Of a DNA stretch of 60,723 bases, positions 1-8,514 are shown piece after piece. The notes beneath the pieces were generated by a model. That model searched no databases and had not been told where the DNA came from. It was given only the letters and a program-made list of their open reading frames with translations. The position numbers and the translations under genes were made by a program. Position 1 is the first letter of the stretch. Each line of letters begins with the position of its first letter. Origin of the DNA: Legionellales bacterium (lineage in GTDB: Bacteria; Pseudomonadota; Gammaproteobacteria; UBA1113); the NCBI GenBank assembly GCA_002709565.1, contig PAPY01000035.1, positions 1 to 60,723 of the forward strand, given 5' to 3'.

Positions 1-91
1 ATATCAGCAGGAGGGGCAGAGGCCATAGCCATTGGATCATCATTTGACTCTAAATCCGGATAGAGAGATGGAGTGATATCAGCAGGAGGGG
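1..91 (-). repeat. Start of a 75-bp tandem coding repeat
   Basis: atatcagcaggagggg occurs at 1-16 and again at 76-91, a 75-bp (25-codon) period in the frame of the partial protein. It encodes a repeated Pro-Pro-Ala-Asp-Ile motif. Further copies may lie beyond the left edge. Confidence 0.6.
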
Positions 92-1817
92 TATCACCTT
101 CTATCCCCTCTCTAACATGGACGGGAATTTGGTCAAAGTTTCCATATGCATGGCATTGGAAATAATAATAGGATCGATTTACTTGAGAAGGTTTGTCATA
201 GATTGCTTCTTCTTCAGGCTGTTCGTCATCGAAATTGTCAAGAAATTCAGGGGCAGACTCGCGTAGGTGCTTGTAAAGTTGTTCCCATGCACAGTCAGTA
301 TTATCTAATACATCAGTGATGCATTGCAATAGTTTAGTATTTTTAAAAGGTTTCAGTTTTGTGAAAAGATTGAAAAAATCGTCGAAAAAATAATAACCTT
401 CAATTAGTTGTATAAAACTGCAGAGCTCTTTGTTAACAGTTTTGTCAGGTTGATCAGGATTTCCGTAGATTGACGACACAGTCAGAATGATCTTTAATGA
501 CATTAATAACTGTTGTTTCTCTTCAAGAAGATCATGGTTCTTTGTGACATTATAGAAAAGCTGATTACTAACGTTTTTTTCATCTAGCAACAAACCGATT
601 AGGTAGCCTTTATAGCGAGGCTCTAGTTCTTCATAGAGGCTTAATAGGGCATGGAATCGAGGAAGCAGCGCTTTGATTGTCCGGCCAAACTTTCCTAATT
701 CATCAGCCTCATTGCTGGAAGCTGATTCTTCGGTGGGTTTGTTTTTAGTGCTTATTTCTTCTGAAAAATCGAAGAAGCTGTTGTCAAAAGGATAGCGCTC
801 AATTAATTGTATAAATTTGCAGAACTCATTGTTAATAGTTTTGTGAGGTTGATCAGGATTTCCGTAGGCTGACAACACAGATAAAATGATCTTAGATAAC
901 ATTTGTAACTTTTGTTTCGTATCGAGATCATTGTTTTGTATGACATCATGGAAAAGATAATAACTAACGTTTTCTATCTCTAGCAACAAGTCGATTAGGA
1001 AGTCTTGATAGCGAGGCTCTAGTGTTTCATAGAGTCTTAATGTTATATGGGGTTGAGGAAGCAGTGCTTTGATTGCCCGGCCAAACTTTTCTGATTCATC
1101 AGCCTCATTGCTGGAAGCTGATTCTTTGGTGGGTTTGTTTTTAGTGCTTGTTTTTTTTGTTTGTTTTTTGGGAGGTGTTGCTTCTTTATTTAACTGCTTT
1201 AATGCCAGGTCGAAAGCTAATTTTCCAGCAGCGTGCATAATATCATCTTCTTTGATCTCAATCATATTGCTATCACCCTTATGGATAGAGGCATTTCTTA
1301 GTGCATCATCTTCGAGTCTTTCGCAAAGTAATACAATAAGAGTATGAGGAATATTTTTCTCTGAGCATAATAGCTTAAACCGGCTCATTGATAATACTAA
1401 TAGACGTTTATTATGTGTGATTATATCTTTGAGGTCATCATACCCTTTAGGAAATTTGTAATAAGCATCAGTCCAGTACCCACGGGTATAATAATTACCA
1501 CTATGTCTTGAACAATACGAAGATTCAGAAGTTGGCGCGACCCATTCTGATTCTACCTGTCGCTTTTTTTTATCCATGGCAGCAAGCTCTTCTTTTCGAA
1601 CAGATAGAGTAAGTAGGAGCTTGCGAGGACTAGATAGCGTCAACGGTAGCCTGAATGTAACGCCACTCAAACTAGAATCATTATTGCCGTTATTAGATTG
1701 ATACCTGGCAAGTTGATCTTGCTCGTGTATTTTCGTCTGATTATACAGATATTCTATACAGAGTTCTGTAATTACGCTTGCTGTATCTTTTAGTTTATTG
1801 TCAGTATTATAAGCCAT
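1..1817 (-). CDS. Partial repeat-containing protein of unknown function (C-terminus off the left edge)
   Basis: An open minus-strand frame of 605 codons enters from the left edge without a stop, so the C-terminus is missing. I recognise no family. The middle holds two tandem copies of a unit of about 132 residues, each opening with STKNKPT and SASSNEADE and containing LEPRY and YGNPDQP. Near the left edge a proline/acid-rich tail starts a second repeat of 25 residues (PPADI...). The protein is hydrophilic, with no signal peptide or membrane segment in the visible part. The start is uncertain: an in-frame ATG lies 15 bases upstream at 1832, but a TATAAT box at 1840-1845 would leave that one leaderless, so I prefer 1817. 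Repeats plus the lack of homology suggest an accessory, possibly host-interaction, protein; that is inference. Confidence 0.75.
   Translation of the reverse strand, partial: MAYNTDNKLKDTASVITELCIEYLYNQTKIHEQDQLARYQSNNGNNDSSLSGVTFRLPLTLSSPRKLLLTLSVRKEELAAMDKKKRQVESEWVAPTSESSYCSRHSGNYYTRGYWTDAYYKFPKGYDDLKDIITHNKRLLVLSMSRFKLLCSEKNIPHTLIVLLCERLEDDALRNASIHKGDSNMIEIKEDDIMHAAGKLAFDLALKQLNKEATPPKKQTKKTSTKNKPTKESASSNEADESEKFGRAIKALLPQPHITLRLYETLEPRYQDFLIDLLLEIENVSYYLFHDVIQNNDLDTKQKLQMLSKIILSVLSAYGNPDQPHKTINNEFCKFIQLIERYPFDNSFFDFSEEISTKNKPTEESASSNEADELGKFGRTIKALLPRFHALLSLYEELEPRYKGYLIGLLLDEKNVSNQLFYNVTKNHDLLEEKQQLLMSLKIILTVSSIYGNPDQPDKTVNKELCSFIQLIEGYYFFDDFFNLFTKLKPFKNTKLLQCITDVLDNTDCAWEQLYKHLRESAPEFLDNFDDEQPEEEAIYDKPSQVNRSYYYFQCHAYGNFDQIPVHVREGIEGDTPPADITPSLYPDLESNDDPMAMASAPPAD
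357..1155 (-). repeat. Two tandem 396-bp coding repeat units
   Basis: The segment beginning ggaagcag at 661 recurs at 1057, an offset of exactly 396 bp (132 codons). Long stretches on both sides also align, for example agcgaggctctag and the catcagcctcattgctgg block. The in-frame offset and high nucleotide identity indicate a recent intragenic duplication. Confidence 0.85.
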
Positions 1818-1839
1818 ATTGATGAGTCTCATTTGTAAA

Positions 1840-1845
1840 ATTATA
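1840..1845 (-). promoter_or_regulatory. Candidate -10 box of the repeat-protein gene
   Basis: TATAAT on the minus strand, 22 bases upstream of the chosen ATG. No -35 at 16-18 bp spacing is convincing; a TTGACA lies further out, near 1880, at about 32 bp. The stretch up to 2032 is AT-rich and noncoding, with two copies of aacagt(t/a)tgatttag near 1890 and 1940 of unknown meaning. Confidence 0.35.
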
Positions 1846-2032
1846 AATGCCGCATTCTACTATATCCCGGTAGCGGCTGTCAATAAAATGAACAGTTTGA
1901 TTTAGGGGAAAACATGCAGTGAGTTTGATGGTGTATTTAACAGTATGATTTAGATAAAAATAATATTTCGTTAAGGTTGCTTTTATTTTTATAAATGATT
2001 ATTGAGGTTGGGTGTTCTTCACGGATTAGCTT

Positions 2033-2054
2033 AACAGAGACTTAAGTCTCTGTT
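2033..2054. terminator. 22-bp perfect palindrome covering the spoVR stop codon
   Basis: AACAGAGACTT is followed directly by its exact reverse complement, with the TAA stop of spoVR (2042-2044) in the centre. No T-run follows on either strand, so a classical intrinsic terminator is doubtful. It could be an mRNA 3'-end stabilising hairpin or a protein-binding site. Confidence 0.45.
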
Positions 2055-3562
2055 GATTCATCGCGTGGGCGAGGATAACTCACGGTATTGATTAACGTGT
2101 CGGCTTCATCAGTGGTTTCAAGATGGACGGGGAATTGCCATAAGGTATGGATGTGTTGTAGGACCTCGTTACAGTCGCTTTCATCCAGAGGTCTGCGGTC
2201 GTGTTGCTGATGGGTGAGGGTTAAAGCTCTGTCGCTGTGAATATTGACCCGAGTGACTTGAATATCAGGCTCTGAATAACTTAAGTTATAGGTTTTTGCT
2301 AAAGTGTCGCGGATGGTTTGGTAACCTTGGTCATTGTGAATGGCTTCGACAATTAAGTCTTCCTGTTTATCATCATCCAGCAAAACAAATAATTTCATGT
2401 CTCGGATAACTTTAGGCGATAAATACTGGCCGACAAAGCTATCATCCTTGTAATTCTCCATCGCAAAATGAATAGTTTCAACCCAGTCGCTACCAGCAAG
2501 TTCAGGGAACCAGTGTTTATCTTCCTCTGTTGGCGCAGTGCAAATACGTTTAATGTCATTAAAAATATTAAAACCCAAGGTATAGGGGTTCAAACCTTGG
2601 CAGCTGGGATCATCAAAAGGAAGTTGGTGCATGAGGTTGGTGTGATTATGCATAAACTCAAACATAAAGGTATCATCGACTTGTTTTTGCTCGTACAGGG
2701 TGTTGATAATAGTGTAATGCCAAAACGTCGCCCAGCCTTCATTCATCAGTTTGGTTTGTCGTTGCGGATAAAAGTATTGGGCAATCTTACGCACGATACG
2801 GACGATTTCTCGTTGCCAGGGTTCTAGTCTTGGCGCATTCTTTTCGATAAAGTACAGCAAGTTCTCTTCTGGTTCCGGCGGGAATTGTTCATCCGTGGTC
2901 GTGAATTTAGCTTTGTTTGGATCATCAGGAATCGTGCGCCAAAGCTCATTGACTTGGGATTGGAGATAGGCTTCACGGGCTTTTTGGCGGGCTTTTTCTT
3001 CTTGTAGAGTTAGTTGCTGGGGACGACGGTAACGGTCCACACCGTAATTCATGATGGCGTGGCATGAATCCAACAACTCTTCGACCTCATTCATGCCATA
3101 TTTGCGTTCACACTCAGCAATATAATTTTTGGCAAATAATAAGTAGTCAATAATAGCATCGGGATTGGTCCAGGTTTTAAATAGATAATTATTCTTAAAA
3201 AAGGCATTGTGCCCGTAACAAGCGTGGGCAATGACAGTGGCTTGCATGACTAGACTGTTTTCTTCTAGCAAGTAGGCAATACAGGGATTAGCATTGATAA
3301 CGATTTCATAAGCCAAGCCCATTAAGCCGCGGCGGTAGAATTTTTCGACGTTGACAAACTGCTTGCCAAAGGACCAGTGATTATAAGCCAAGGGCATGCC
3401 AATGGTAGAATAGGCATCCATCATTTGTTCTGAACTTATGATCTCTAATTGTATGGGGAAAGTGTCGAGACGATAGTTCTTAGCGATGGTTGCAATGGCA
3501 TCATCGTAGGCTTGCAATGTATTGACGTCCCATTCTGTGCCGGTCGGTAATTTGGTCGTCAT
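2042..3562 (-). CDS. SpoVR family protein (YcgB-like)
   Basis: The 506-residue protein matches the SpoVR/YcgB family in length (E. coli YcgB about 510) and in conserved text, including YNHWSFGK, an INANPC/Y-rich stretch, HACYGHNAFF and LMNEGWATFWH. The biochemical role is not settled; in Bacillus SpoVR affects the spore cortex, and in enterobacteria ycgB belongs to the stationary-phase/stress regulon. It is the last gene of a prkA-yeaH-spoVR operon and its ATG overlaps the yeaH stop (ATGA), implying translational coupling. Its stop lies inside a perfect palindrome. The order is the conserved one, and I see nothing aberrant. Confidence 0.93.
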   Translation of the reverse strand: MTTKLPTGTEWDVNTLQAYDDAIATIAKNYRLDTFPIQLEIISSEQMMDAYSTIGMPLAYNHWSFGKQFVNVEKFYRRGLMGLAYEIVINANPCIAYLLEENSLVMQATVIAHACYGHNAFFKNNYLFKTWTNPDAIIDYLLFAKNYIAECERKYGMNEVEELLDSCHAIMNYGVDRYRRPQQLTLQEEKARQKAREAYLQSQVNELWRTIPDDPNKAKFTTTDEQFPPEPEENLLYFIEKNAPRLEPWQREIVRIVRKIAQYFYPQRQTKLMNEGWATFWHYTIINTLYEQKQVDDTFMFEFMHNHTNLMHQLPFDDPSCQGLNPYTLGFNIFNDIKRICTAPTEEDKHWFPELAGSDWVETIHFAMENYKDDSFVGQYLSPKVIRDMKLFVLLDDDKQEDLIVEAIHNDQGYQTIRDTLAKTYNLSYSEPDIQVTRVNIHSDRALTLTHQQHDRRPLDESDCNEVLQHIHTLWQFPVHLETTDEADTLINTVSYPRPRDESTET

Positions 3563-4821
3563 GACATTTTCCGTTTAAACAGTTCGTGCAGCACGGGATA
3601 TATGCTTTGCACGTTATTAATATTACGCATGGCGAAGTTCTTAAACAGTTCTTTGACACCAATATAAGCGCGCCATAAACTTTGATGGTGACGTGGAAGT
3701 ATCTCCACATAGGCAAAGTACTGCACTAACGGCATGATATTATTGCAGAGTAATTCCTGACAATGGGGTGAGTCAGCATTCCAATTATCACCATCAGAGG
3801 CTTGGGCTATATAAATATTCCAATCCGGGGATGAATAACGTTCTTGCATGATGCGTTTGGTTTCTTCTAAGGCGCTAGACACCACGGTGCCACCGGTTTC
3901 GCGAGAGTAAAAGAACTCTTCTTCATCGACTTCTTTGGCGGTAGTATGATGACGGATGAATACTAATTCGATTTTTTCGTAATTACGGGTGAGGAACAAA
4001 TACAATAAGATAAAAAAACGCTTTGCAATTTCTTTTTTCTTCTCATCCATAGAGCCGGAGACGTCCATAATACAAAACATAACTGCTTGGGTGGTGGGCG
4101 CCAATTGTTTGGTGCGGTTTTTGTAGCGAATATCCACTTCATCGATAAAAGGAATAGATGTCAGTTTGTGTTCCAGCGCTTGTGCCTCTTCGATGAGTCG
4201 TTTAGCCTCAGGGCTATCGTCATTGTCAGTTGTTAATAGCTCCTCCAGTTCTGCTTGAATGCGAGCTAATTGTTTTTTGTATTTGTTACCAAAGGCAATG
4301 CGGCGGGCTAAAGCATTGCGCATGGAGCGGATGACGCTGATATTGGGTGGTATGCCATAGGTGGTATAACCCGCCCGACGTGAGATGAATGATGGTGTTT
4401 CGCCGAGGCGTGTACGAATCAAATTAGGCAATTCTAAATCATCAAAGAATAAATCCAAGAATTCTTCTTTGGAGAGTTCAAAACTAAACTCATCCATGCC
4501 TTCGCCTTTGTTAGATGCCGTACTGCCTGCGCCTTTGCTAACATTAGGGGGGCGTTTAATATGGTCGCCGGGAGTAAATTCTTTGTTGCCTGGCAGAATA
4601 ATATGGCGTTTGCCGCCTTGGCGATAATGGAATGTAGGCTCTGTGATTTCTTTTTCGGCGATAGTGACAGTTTCACCGCCTTCAATATTGGTAATGCTAC
4701 GTTTGCCAACAGCACTGGCAACGGCGTGTTTAATTTGTTTTTTGTAGCGTTGAATGAAACGCTGTCGATTAACAGTGCTTTTGTGTTTATGATTTTTGCG
4801 GCGGTCAATGAACTGAGTCAT
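3559..4821 (-). CDS. yeaH: YeaH/UPF0229 family protein with VWA-type domain
   Basis: A 420-residue member of the UPF0229/YeaH family. It opens with TQFIDRRKNHKHKS, which aligns with the E. coli YeaH N-terminus, has a basic first 60 residues and carries a von Willebrand factor A-like metal site, DVSGSMDE, at about residue 253. I chose the ATG at 4821 rather than the GTG at 4830 because it matches the family N-terminus and has AGG eight bases upstream. It lies 15 bp after prkA and overlaps spoVR by four bases. In E. coli YeaH works with the kinase YeaG in nutrient-stress adaptation; the molecular function is unknown. Confidence 0.93.
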   Translation of the reverse strand: MTQFIDRRKNHKHKSTVNRQRFIQRYKKQIKHAVASAVGKRSITNIEGGETVTIAEKEITEPTFHYRQGGKRHIILPGNKEFTPGDHIKRPPNVSKGAGSTASNKGEGMDEFSFELSKEEFLDLFFDDLELPNLIRTRLGETPSFISRRAGYTTYGIPPNISVIRSMRNALARRIAFGNKYKKQLARIQAELEELLTTDNDDSPEAKRLIEEAQALEHKLTSIPFIDEVDIRYKNRTKQLAPTTQAVMFCIMDVSGSMDEKKKEIAKRFFILLYLFLTRNYEKIELVFIRHHTTAKEVDEEEFFYSRETGGTVVSSALEETKRIMQERYSSPDWNIYIAQASDGDNWNADSPHCQELLCNNIMPLVQYFAYVEILPRHHQSLWRAYIGVKELFKNFAMRNINNVQSIYPVLHELFKRKMS

Positions 4822-4836
4822 AGTCAGCACCTGCTG

Positions 4837-6759
4837 TTAGGAAGATTTCCTGACGCGCAAATACCATTCAGACAGCAGGCGGACTTGTTTTTTGGTGTAG
4901 CCTTTGGCTTCCATGCGGGTGATGAATTCTTCGTGTTTTTTTCTGTCCTCATCGGTGCCTTTTACATTGAAGGATATTACGGGAAGGAGATCTTCGGTGT
5001 TTGAGAACATTTTTTTCTCGATAACACTGCGTAGTTTTTCGTAGCTGTACCAGGCTGGGTTTTTGCCATTGTTATTAGCCCTAGCACGCAAGACAAAATT
5101 AACCACTTCATGGCGGAAGTCTTTGGGGTTGCTGATGCCAGCGGGTTTTTCGATTTGTTCTAAGTCATCATTGAGTGCTGCACGGTCAAATATTTGCCCA
5201 GTATCCTGATCGCGGTATTCTTGATCTTGGATCCAAAAGTCAGCAAAGGTGATGTAGCGGTCAAAGATGTTTTGTCCATACTCGGCATAAGATTCAAGGT
5301 ATGCAGTTTGAATCTCTTTGCCGATAAAATCCACATAACTTGGGATCAAGTATTCTTTTAAGTATCGCAGGTAGCGCTCTCGGGTTTCGGGTGGAAATTG
5401 TTCTTGCTCAATTTGCCGTTCTAATACATAGAACAAATGCACGGGGTTAGCGGCAATTTCATCATGGTCATAATTAAAGACTTTGGACAACGTCTTAAAG
5501 GCAAAACGCGTAGATAGTCCGGTCATGCCTTCATCGACCCCGGCATAATCCCGATATTCTTGATAGGACTTGGCTTTTGGATCCGTGTCTTTTAAGGACT
5601 CTCCATTGTAAATACGCATTTTGGAATAGATGCTAGAATTCTCCGGTTCTTTGATGCGTGACAATACAGAAAACTGTGCCATTAAATCCAGGGTATCTGG
5701 TGCGCAGGGGGCTTCACACAACGAACTGTTCTCTAGTAACTTTTGATATATTTTCTTTTCTTCAGAATAACGCAAACAGTAAGGAACTTTTATAATGTTC
5801 ACCCGGTCGATGAAAGCTTCATTGTTTTTGTTGTTCTTGAAACTTTGCCACTCAGACTCATTGGAGTGAGCGAGAATAATGCCATCAAATGGGATCGACG
5901 AAAAGCCCTCAGTGCCATTATAGTTACCTTCTTGGGTAGCGGTTAATAGGGGATGTAAGACTTTAATTGGTGCTTTGAACATCTCGACAAATTCTAGCAA
6001 ACCGCGATTAGCTAAGCACAGACCGCCAGAATAACTATAGGCGTCGGTATCATCCTGGGAGTGGTCTTCTAGTTTACGAATATCGACTTTGCCCACTAGG
6101 GAGGAGATATCTTGGTTGTTCTCATCACCGGGTTCTGTTTTTGAGATAGCGACTTGATGATGAATAGAGGGGTTCACTTTAACGACTTTGAATTGGGTAA
6201 TATCGCCGTTGTATTCTATTAACCGTTTGACGGCCCAGGGCGACATGATGGTTTCGATATAGCGTCGCGGGATGCTATAGCGTTCTTCAATCAGCGTCGC
6301 ATCCTCTTCGGGATCAAACAATCCTAACGGCGATTCATACACAGGCGAGCCTTTCAATGCATAAAAACTCACGTGCTGCATTAAATATTTTAACTGTTCG
6401 GCAATAGAGGATTTACCGCCGCCGACCGGGCCCAGTAGATAGAGAATTTGTTTTTTTTCTTCCAGGCCTTGGGCAGCATGCCGCAAAAAATCAACAATTT
6501 GCTCGATGGTTTCTTCCATACCGTAGAAGTTCTGGAATGAATCCCATACTCGAATAATTTTGTTGGCAAAAATACGACTGGCGAGGGGATCTTTGCGGGT
6601 ATCAATTAAGTGCGGTTCACCAATTGCGTGGAGCAAACGCTCCGCGGCGTTGGCGTAGGCCATCGGGTCATTTTTACAGATATCAAGGTACTCTTGTAAG
6701 GTGAATTCCTCTTCACGATACTGCTCGTACCGGGCTTGATACTCGCTAAATATATCCAT
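4837..6759 (-). CDS. prkA: PrkA-type serine protein kinase (YeaG)
   Basis: A 640-residue protein matching YeaG/PrkA: an AAA+-like N-terminal domain with Walker A GPVGGGKS at residues 110-117, followed by the PrkA C-terminal region. The family is described as a stress-responsive serine kinase with an AAA module. GAGG seven bases upstream supports the ATG at 6759. It is the first gene of the prkA-yeaH-spoVR operon, transcribed away from the glycosyltransferase gene. The full family length is present and the nucleotide-binding loop is intact. Confidence 0.95.
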   Translation of the reverse strand: MDIFSEYQARYEQYREEEFTLQEYLDICKNDPMAYANAAERLLHAIGEPHLIDTRKDPLASRIFANKIIRVWDSFQNFYGMEETIEQIVDFLRHAAQGLEEKKQILYLLGPVGGGKSSIAEQLKYLMQHVSFYALKGSPVYESPLGLFDPEEDATLIEERYSIPRRYIETIMSPWAVKRLIEYNGDITQFKVVKVNPSIHHQVAISKTEPGDENNQDISSLVGKVDIRKLEDHSQDDTDAYSYSGGLCLANRGLLEFVEMFKAPIKVLHPLLTATQEGNYNGTEGFSSIPFDGIILAHSNESEWQSFKNNKNNEAFIDRVNIIKVPYCLRYSEEKKIYQKLLENSSLCEAPCAPDTLDLMAQFSVLSRIKEPENSSIYSKMRIYNGESLKDTDPKAKSYQEYRDYAGVDEGMTGLSTRFAFKTLSKVFNYDHDEIAANPVHLFYVLERQIEQEQFPPETRERYLRYLKEYLIPSYVDFIGKEIQTAYLESYAEYGQNIFDRYITFADFWIQDQEYRDQDTGQIFDRAALNDDLEQIEKPAGISNPKDFRHEVVNFVLRARANNNGKNPAWYSYEKLRSVIEKKMFSNTEDLLPVISFNVKGTDEDRKKHEEFITRMEAKGYTKKQVRLLSEWYLRVRKSS

Positions 6760-6800
6760 GCCATATCCTCATCATTATTGAATGGCAATACTTTTACCAA

Positions 6801-6806
6801 AGTATA
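6801..6806 (-). promoter_or_regulatory. Candidate -10 box for prkA operon
   Basis: TATACT on the minus strand, about 42 bases upstream of the prkA ATG, with a poor -35 (TTTAGC, 18 bp spacing). A single weak promoter-like match in a 202-bp divergent intergenic region; stress sigma-factor control is possible but not readable here. Confidence 0.35.
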
Positions 6807-6926
6807 GCCAAGCTCAACGTTGCTGCTAAATTTTGCAACTTAAGGAATCTCTAATATAGTGATGGCTATCTGGGCCGTGATCCTCATAGAGATCTGACAA
6901 AAACTCGCATCATCGATTAAACTAGG

Positions 6927-6932
6927 TATAAT
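6927..6932 (+). promoter_or_regulatory. Candidate -10 box for the GT2 glycosyltransferase
   Basis: Perfect TATAAT 30 bases upstream of the ATG at 6962, on the opposite strand from the prkA promoter. No good -35 hexamer is present at 16-18 bp. Confidence 0.45.
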
Positions 6933-6961
6933 CATCCTTCTTATAGGAATATTGAGCAAAA

Positions 6962-7705
6962 ATGTCGCAAAATTTCATCGCTGTGATACCGGCGTTTAAC
7001 GAAGAGAAAACTATCGCTGGCGTCCTCGAAAAAACTAGCCGTTATGTTGACACGATCATTGTGGTTGATGATTGTTCGACGGATAGTACGCCTGAGATAC
7101 TACAAGGCTACAAAGTTAAAACCTTACGCAATCCTCACAATCTTGGTAAAGGAGCCGCTTTACACCGTGGTTTTCAAGAAGCGCTAACTCTCGGCGCGAC
7201 CCATGTCATTACCCTGGACGGTGACGGCCAACATGACGGGGATGAATTGCCAGGTTTACTTGAAGCTGCACGCCGTTATCCTAGCAATGTGGTTATTGGT
7301 GCACGGCTCAAAGAGCGCCACAATGCCCCCAAGAATCGTTATATTGCTAATCGTATTGCGGACTTTTGGATATCCTGGGCGGCAGGAGAGCCGGTGGTGG
7401 ATAGTCAGTCAGGGTTTCGTATTTATCCGGCAGAGTTGGTTAAACAAGTCGAGATCCCTCATCAAAAAGCCAACAGTTTTGTCTATGAGAGTGAGATTTT
7501 AATCAGCGCTATTCAATGTGGCTTTTTGCCGGTTGCGGTGCCAATAACTACCCACTATCCTGAGGAGCGCCGTGAGAGTTATTTTCGTCCCGGGGCGGAT
7601 ATCTTTAACATCAGCAAAATGGTCAGCAAGAAGCTGCTCGCTAAGGGCTTTAATCCCGCCGGCATTTGGCGGTTTTTTACCAAGTCACCACGAAGACTTG
7701 ATTAA
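6962..7705 (+). CDS. Family 2 glycosyltransferase (dolichol-phosphate mannosyltransferase-like)
   Basis: A 247-residue soluble GT-A fold enzyme. It has the N-terminal IPAFNEEKTI motif, DDCSTD for nucleotide-sugar binding, DGDGQHD as the metal-binding DXD equivalent, and the downstream QSGFRIYP acceptor-side motif of the DPM1/DPG-synthase-like branch of GT2. There are no membrane helices. The likely role is transfer of a sugar from a nucleotide donor to a lipid carrier or envelope glycan; the substrate cannot be read. The short SD GAG lies five bases before the ATG. The stop codon overlaps that of convergent ubiG by three bases. Confidence 0.88.
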   Translation: MSQNFIAVIPAFNEEKTIAGVLEKTSRYVDTIIVVDDCSTDSTPEILQGYKVKTLRNPHNLGKGAALHRGFQEALTLGATHVITLDGDGQHDGDELPGLLEAARRYPSNVVIGARLKERHNAPKNRYIANRIADFWISWAAGEPVVDSQSGFRIYPAELVKQVEIPHQKANSFVYESEILISAIQCGFLPVAVPITTHYPEERRESYFRPGADIFNISKMVSKKLLAKGFNPAGIWRFFTKSPRRLD

Positions 7706-8400
7706 GCTTTGCTGGCGCAAACGAGATAATTGACCCCCACATCATGACCAAGACGAAATACTCGGGTAAGTGGGTTGTAACTCATGCCCCGAAGATTATC
7801 CAAACTGAGGTTATTTTGTCGCAACCAGGTCTCAAGCTCGGCGGGTTTGATGAATTTGTCGTAATCATGGGTTCCTCGAGGAAGCATACGCAGAATATAT
7901 TCTGCGCCGACGATTGCCAGGGCATAGGCTTTTGGGGTGCGATTGAGGGTGGAGAGGAATAATTTGCCGCCTGGTTTTAGCAGGTGACCAAGGGCGGTGA
8001 TGACAGCCCCAGGATCTGGCACGTGTTCCAACATCTCTAGACAAGTAATGACATCAAACTGCCCAGCATGGGTTTCAGCAAAACGCTCGGCACTGCTGTG
8101 ATGGTATTCAATCTCAAGCTTATGTTCTTGGCTATGGGTGTTGGCCACCGTGATGGCTTCCTTGTCCATATCCAGCGCGGTAACATTGGCGCCGGCTTTG
8201 GCCATGGCTTCACTCAAGATACCACCGCCACAGCCCACATCCAGGACCCGCTTGCCGCTGATATCGGTGTGTTCTTGAATATAGCCCAGACGTAGGGGGT
8301 TGATGGCATGTAAGGTCCAAAGTTTGCCTTTTGGGTCCCACCATTCTTGTTTCAGGGCGGCAAATTTGGCTATTTCTTGTTCATCAACGTTGGTAGTCAT
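7702..8400 (-). CDS. ubiG: Ubiquinone biosynthesis O-methyltransferase UbiG
   Basis: A SAM-dependent methyltransferase performing the two O-methylations of the ubiquinone ring. Motif I is VLDVGCGGGILS, motif II ITCLEMLEHVPDP, and the N-terminus NVDEQEIAKF...WWDPKG matches UbiG closely. The ATG at 8400 gives 232 residues, close to the E. coli length. A longer frame from 8433 has no ribosome site, whereas GAG precedes 8400 by nine bases. It is divergent from gyrA, as in E. coli. Confidence 0.94.
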   Translation of the reverse strand: MTTNVDEQEIAKFAALKQEWWDPKGKLWTLHAINPLRLGYIQEHTDISGKRVLDVGCGGGILSEAMAKAGANVTALDMDKEAITVANTHSQEHKLEIEYHHSSAERFAETHAGQFDVITCLEMLEHVPDPGAVITALGHLLKPGGKLFLSTLNRTPKAYALAIVGAEYILRMLPRGTHDYDKFIKPAELETWLRQNNLSLDNLRGMSYNPLTRVFRLGHDVGVNYLVCASKA

Positions 8401-8514
8401 GGTAGCGGTCTCATATTCATGAATTGAGGGCATTTTAGCGCGATGGGCTAGGGTTTTCTACCTTAATATAGTACAATCCCTTGATCGAAGAATTAATGAG
8501 GAAACGGGAACTCC

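Noticed and set aside
1069-1347. Plus-strand 92-codon frame
   Set aside because: Antisense to the long partial repeat protein; a frame shadow.
2468-2827. Plus-strand 119-codon frame
   Set aside because: Antisense to spoVR with no site or family.
4561-5004. Plus-strand 147-codon frame
   Set aside because: Antisense to the yeaH/prkA junction; composition reflects the opposite strand.
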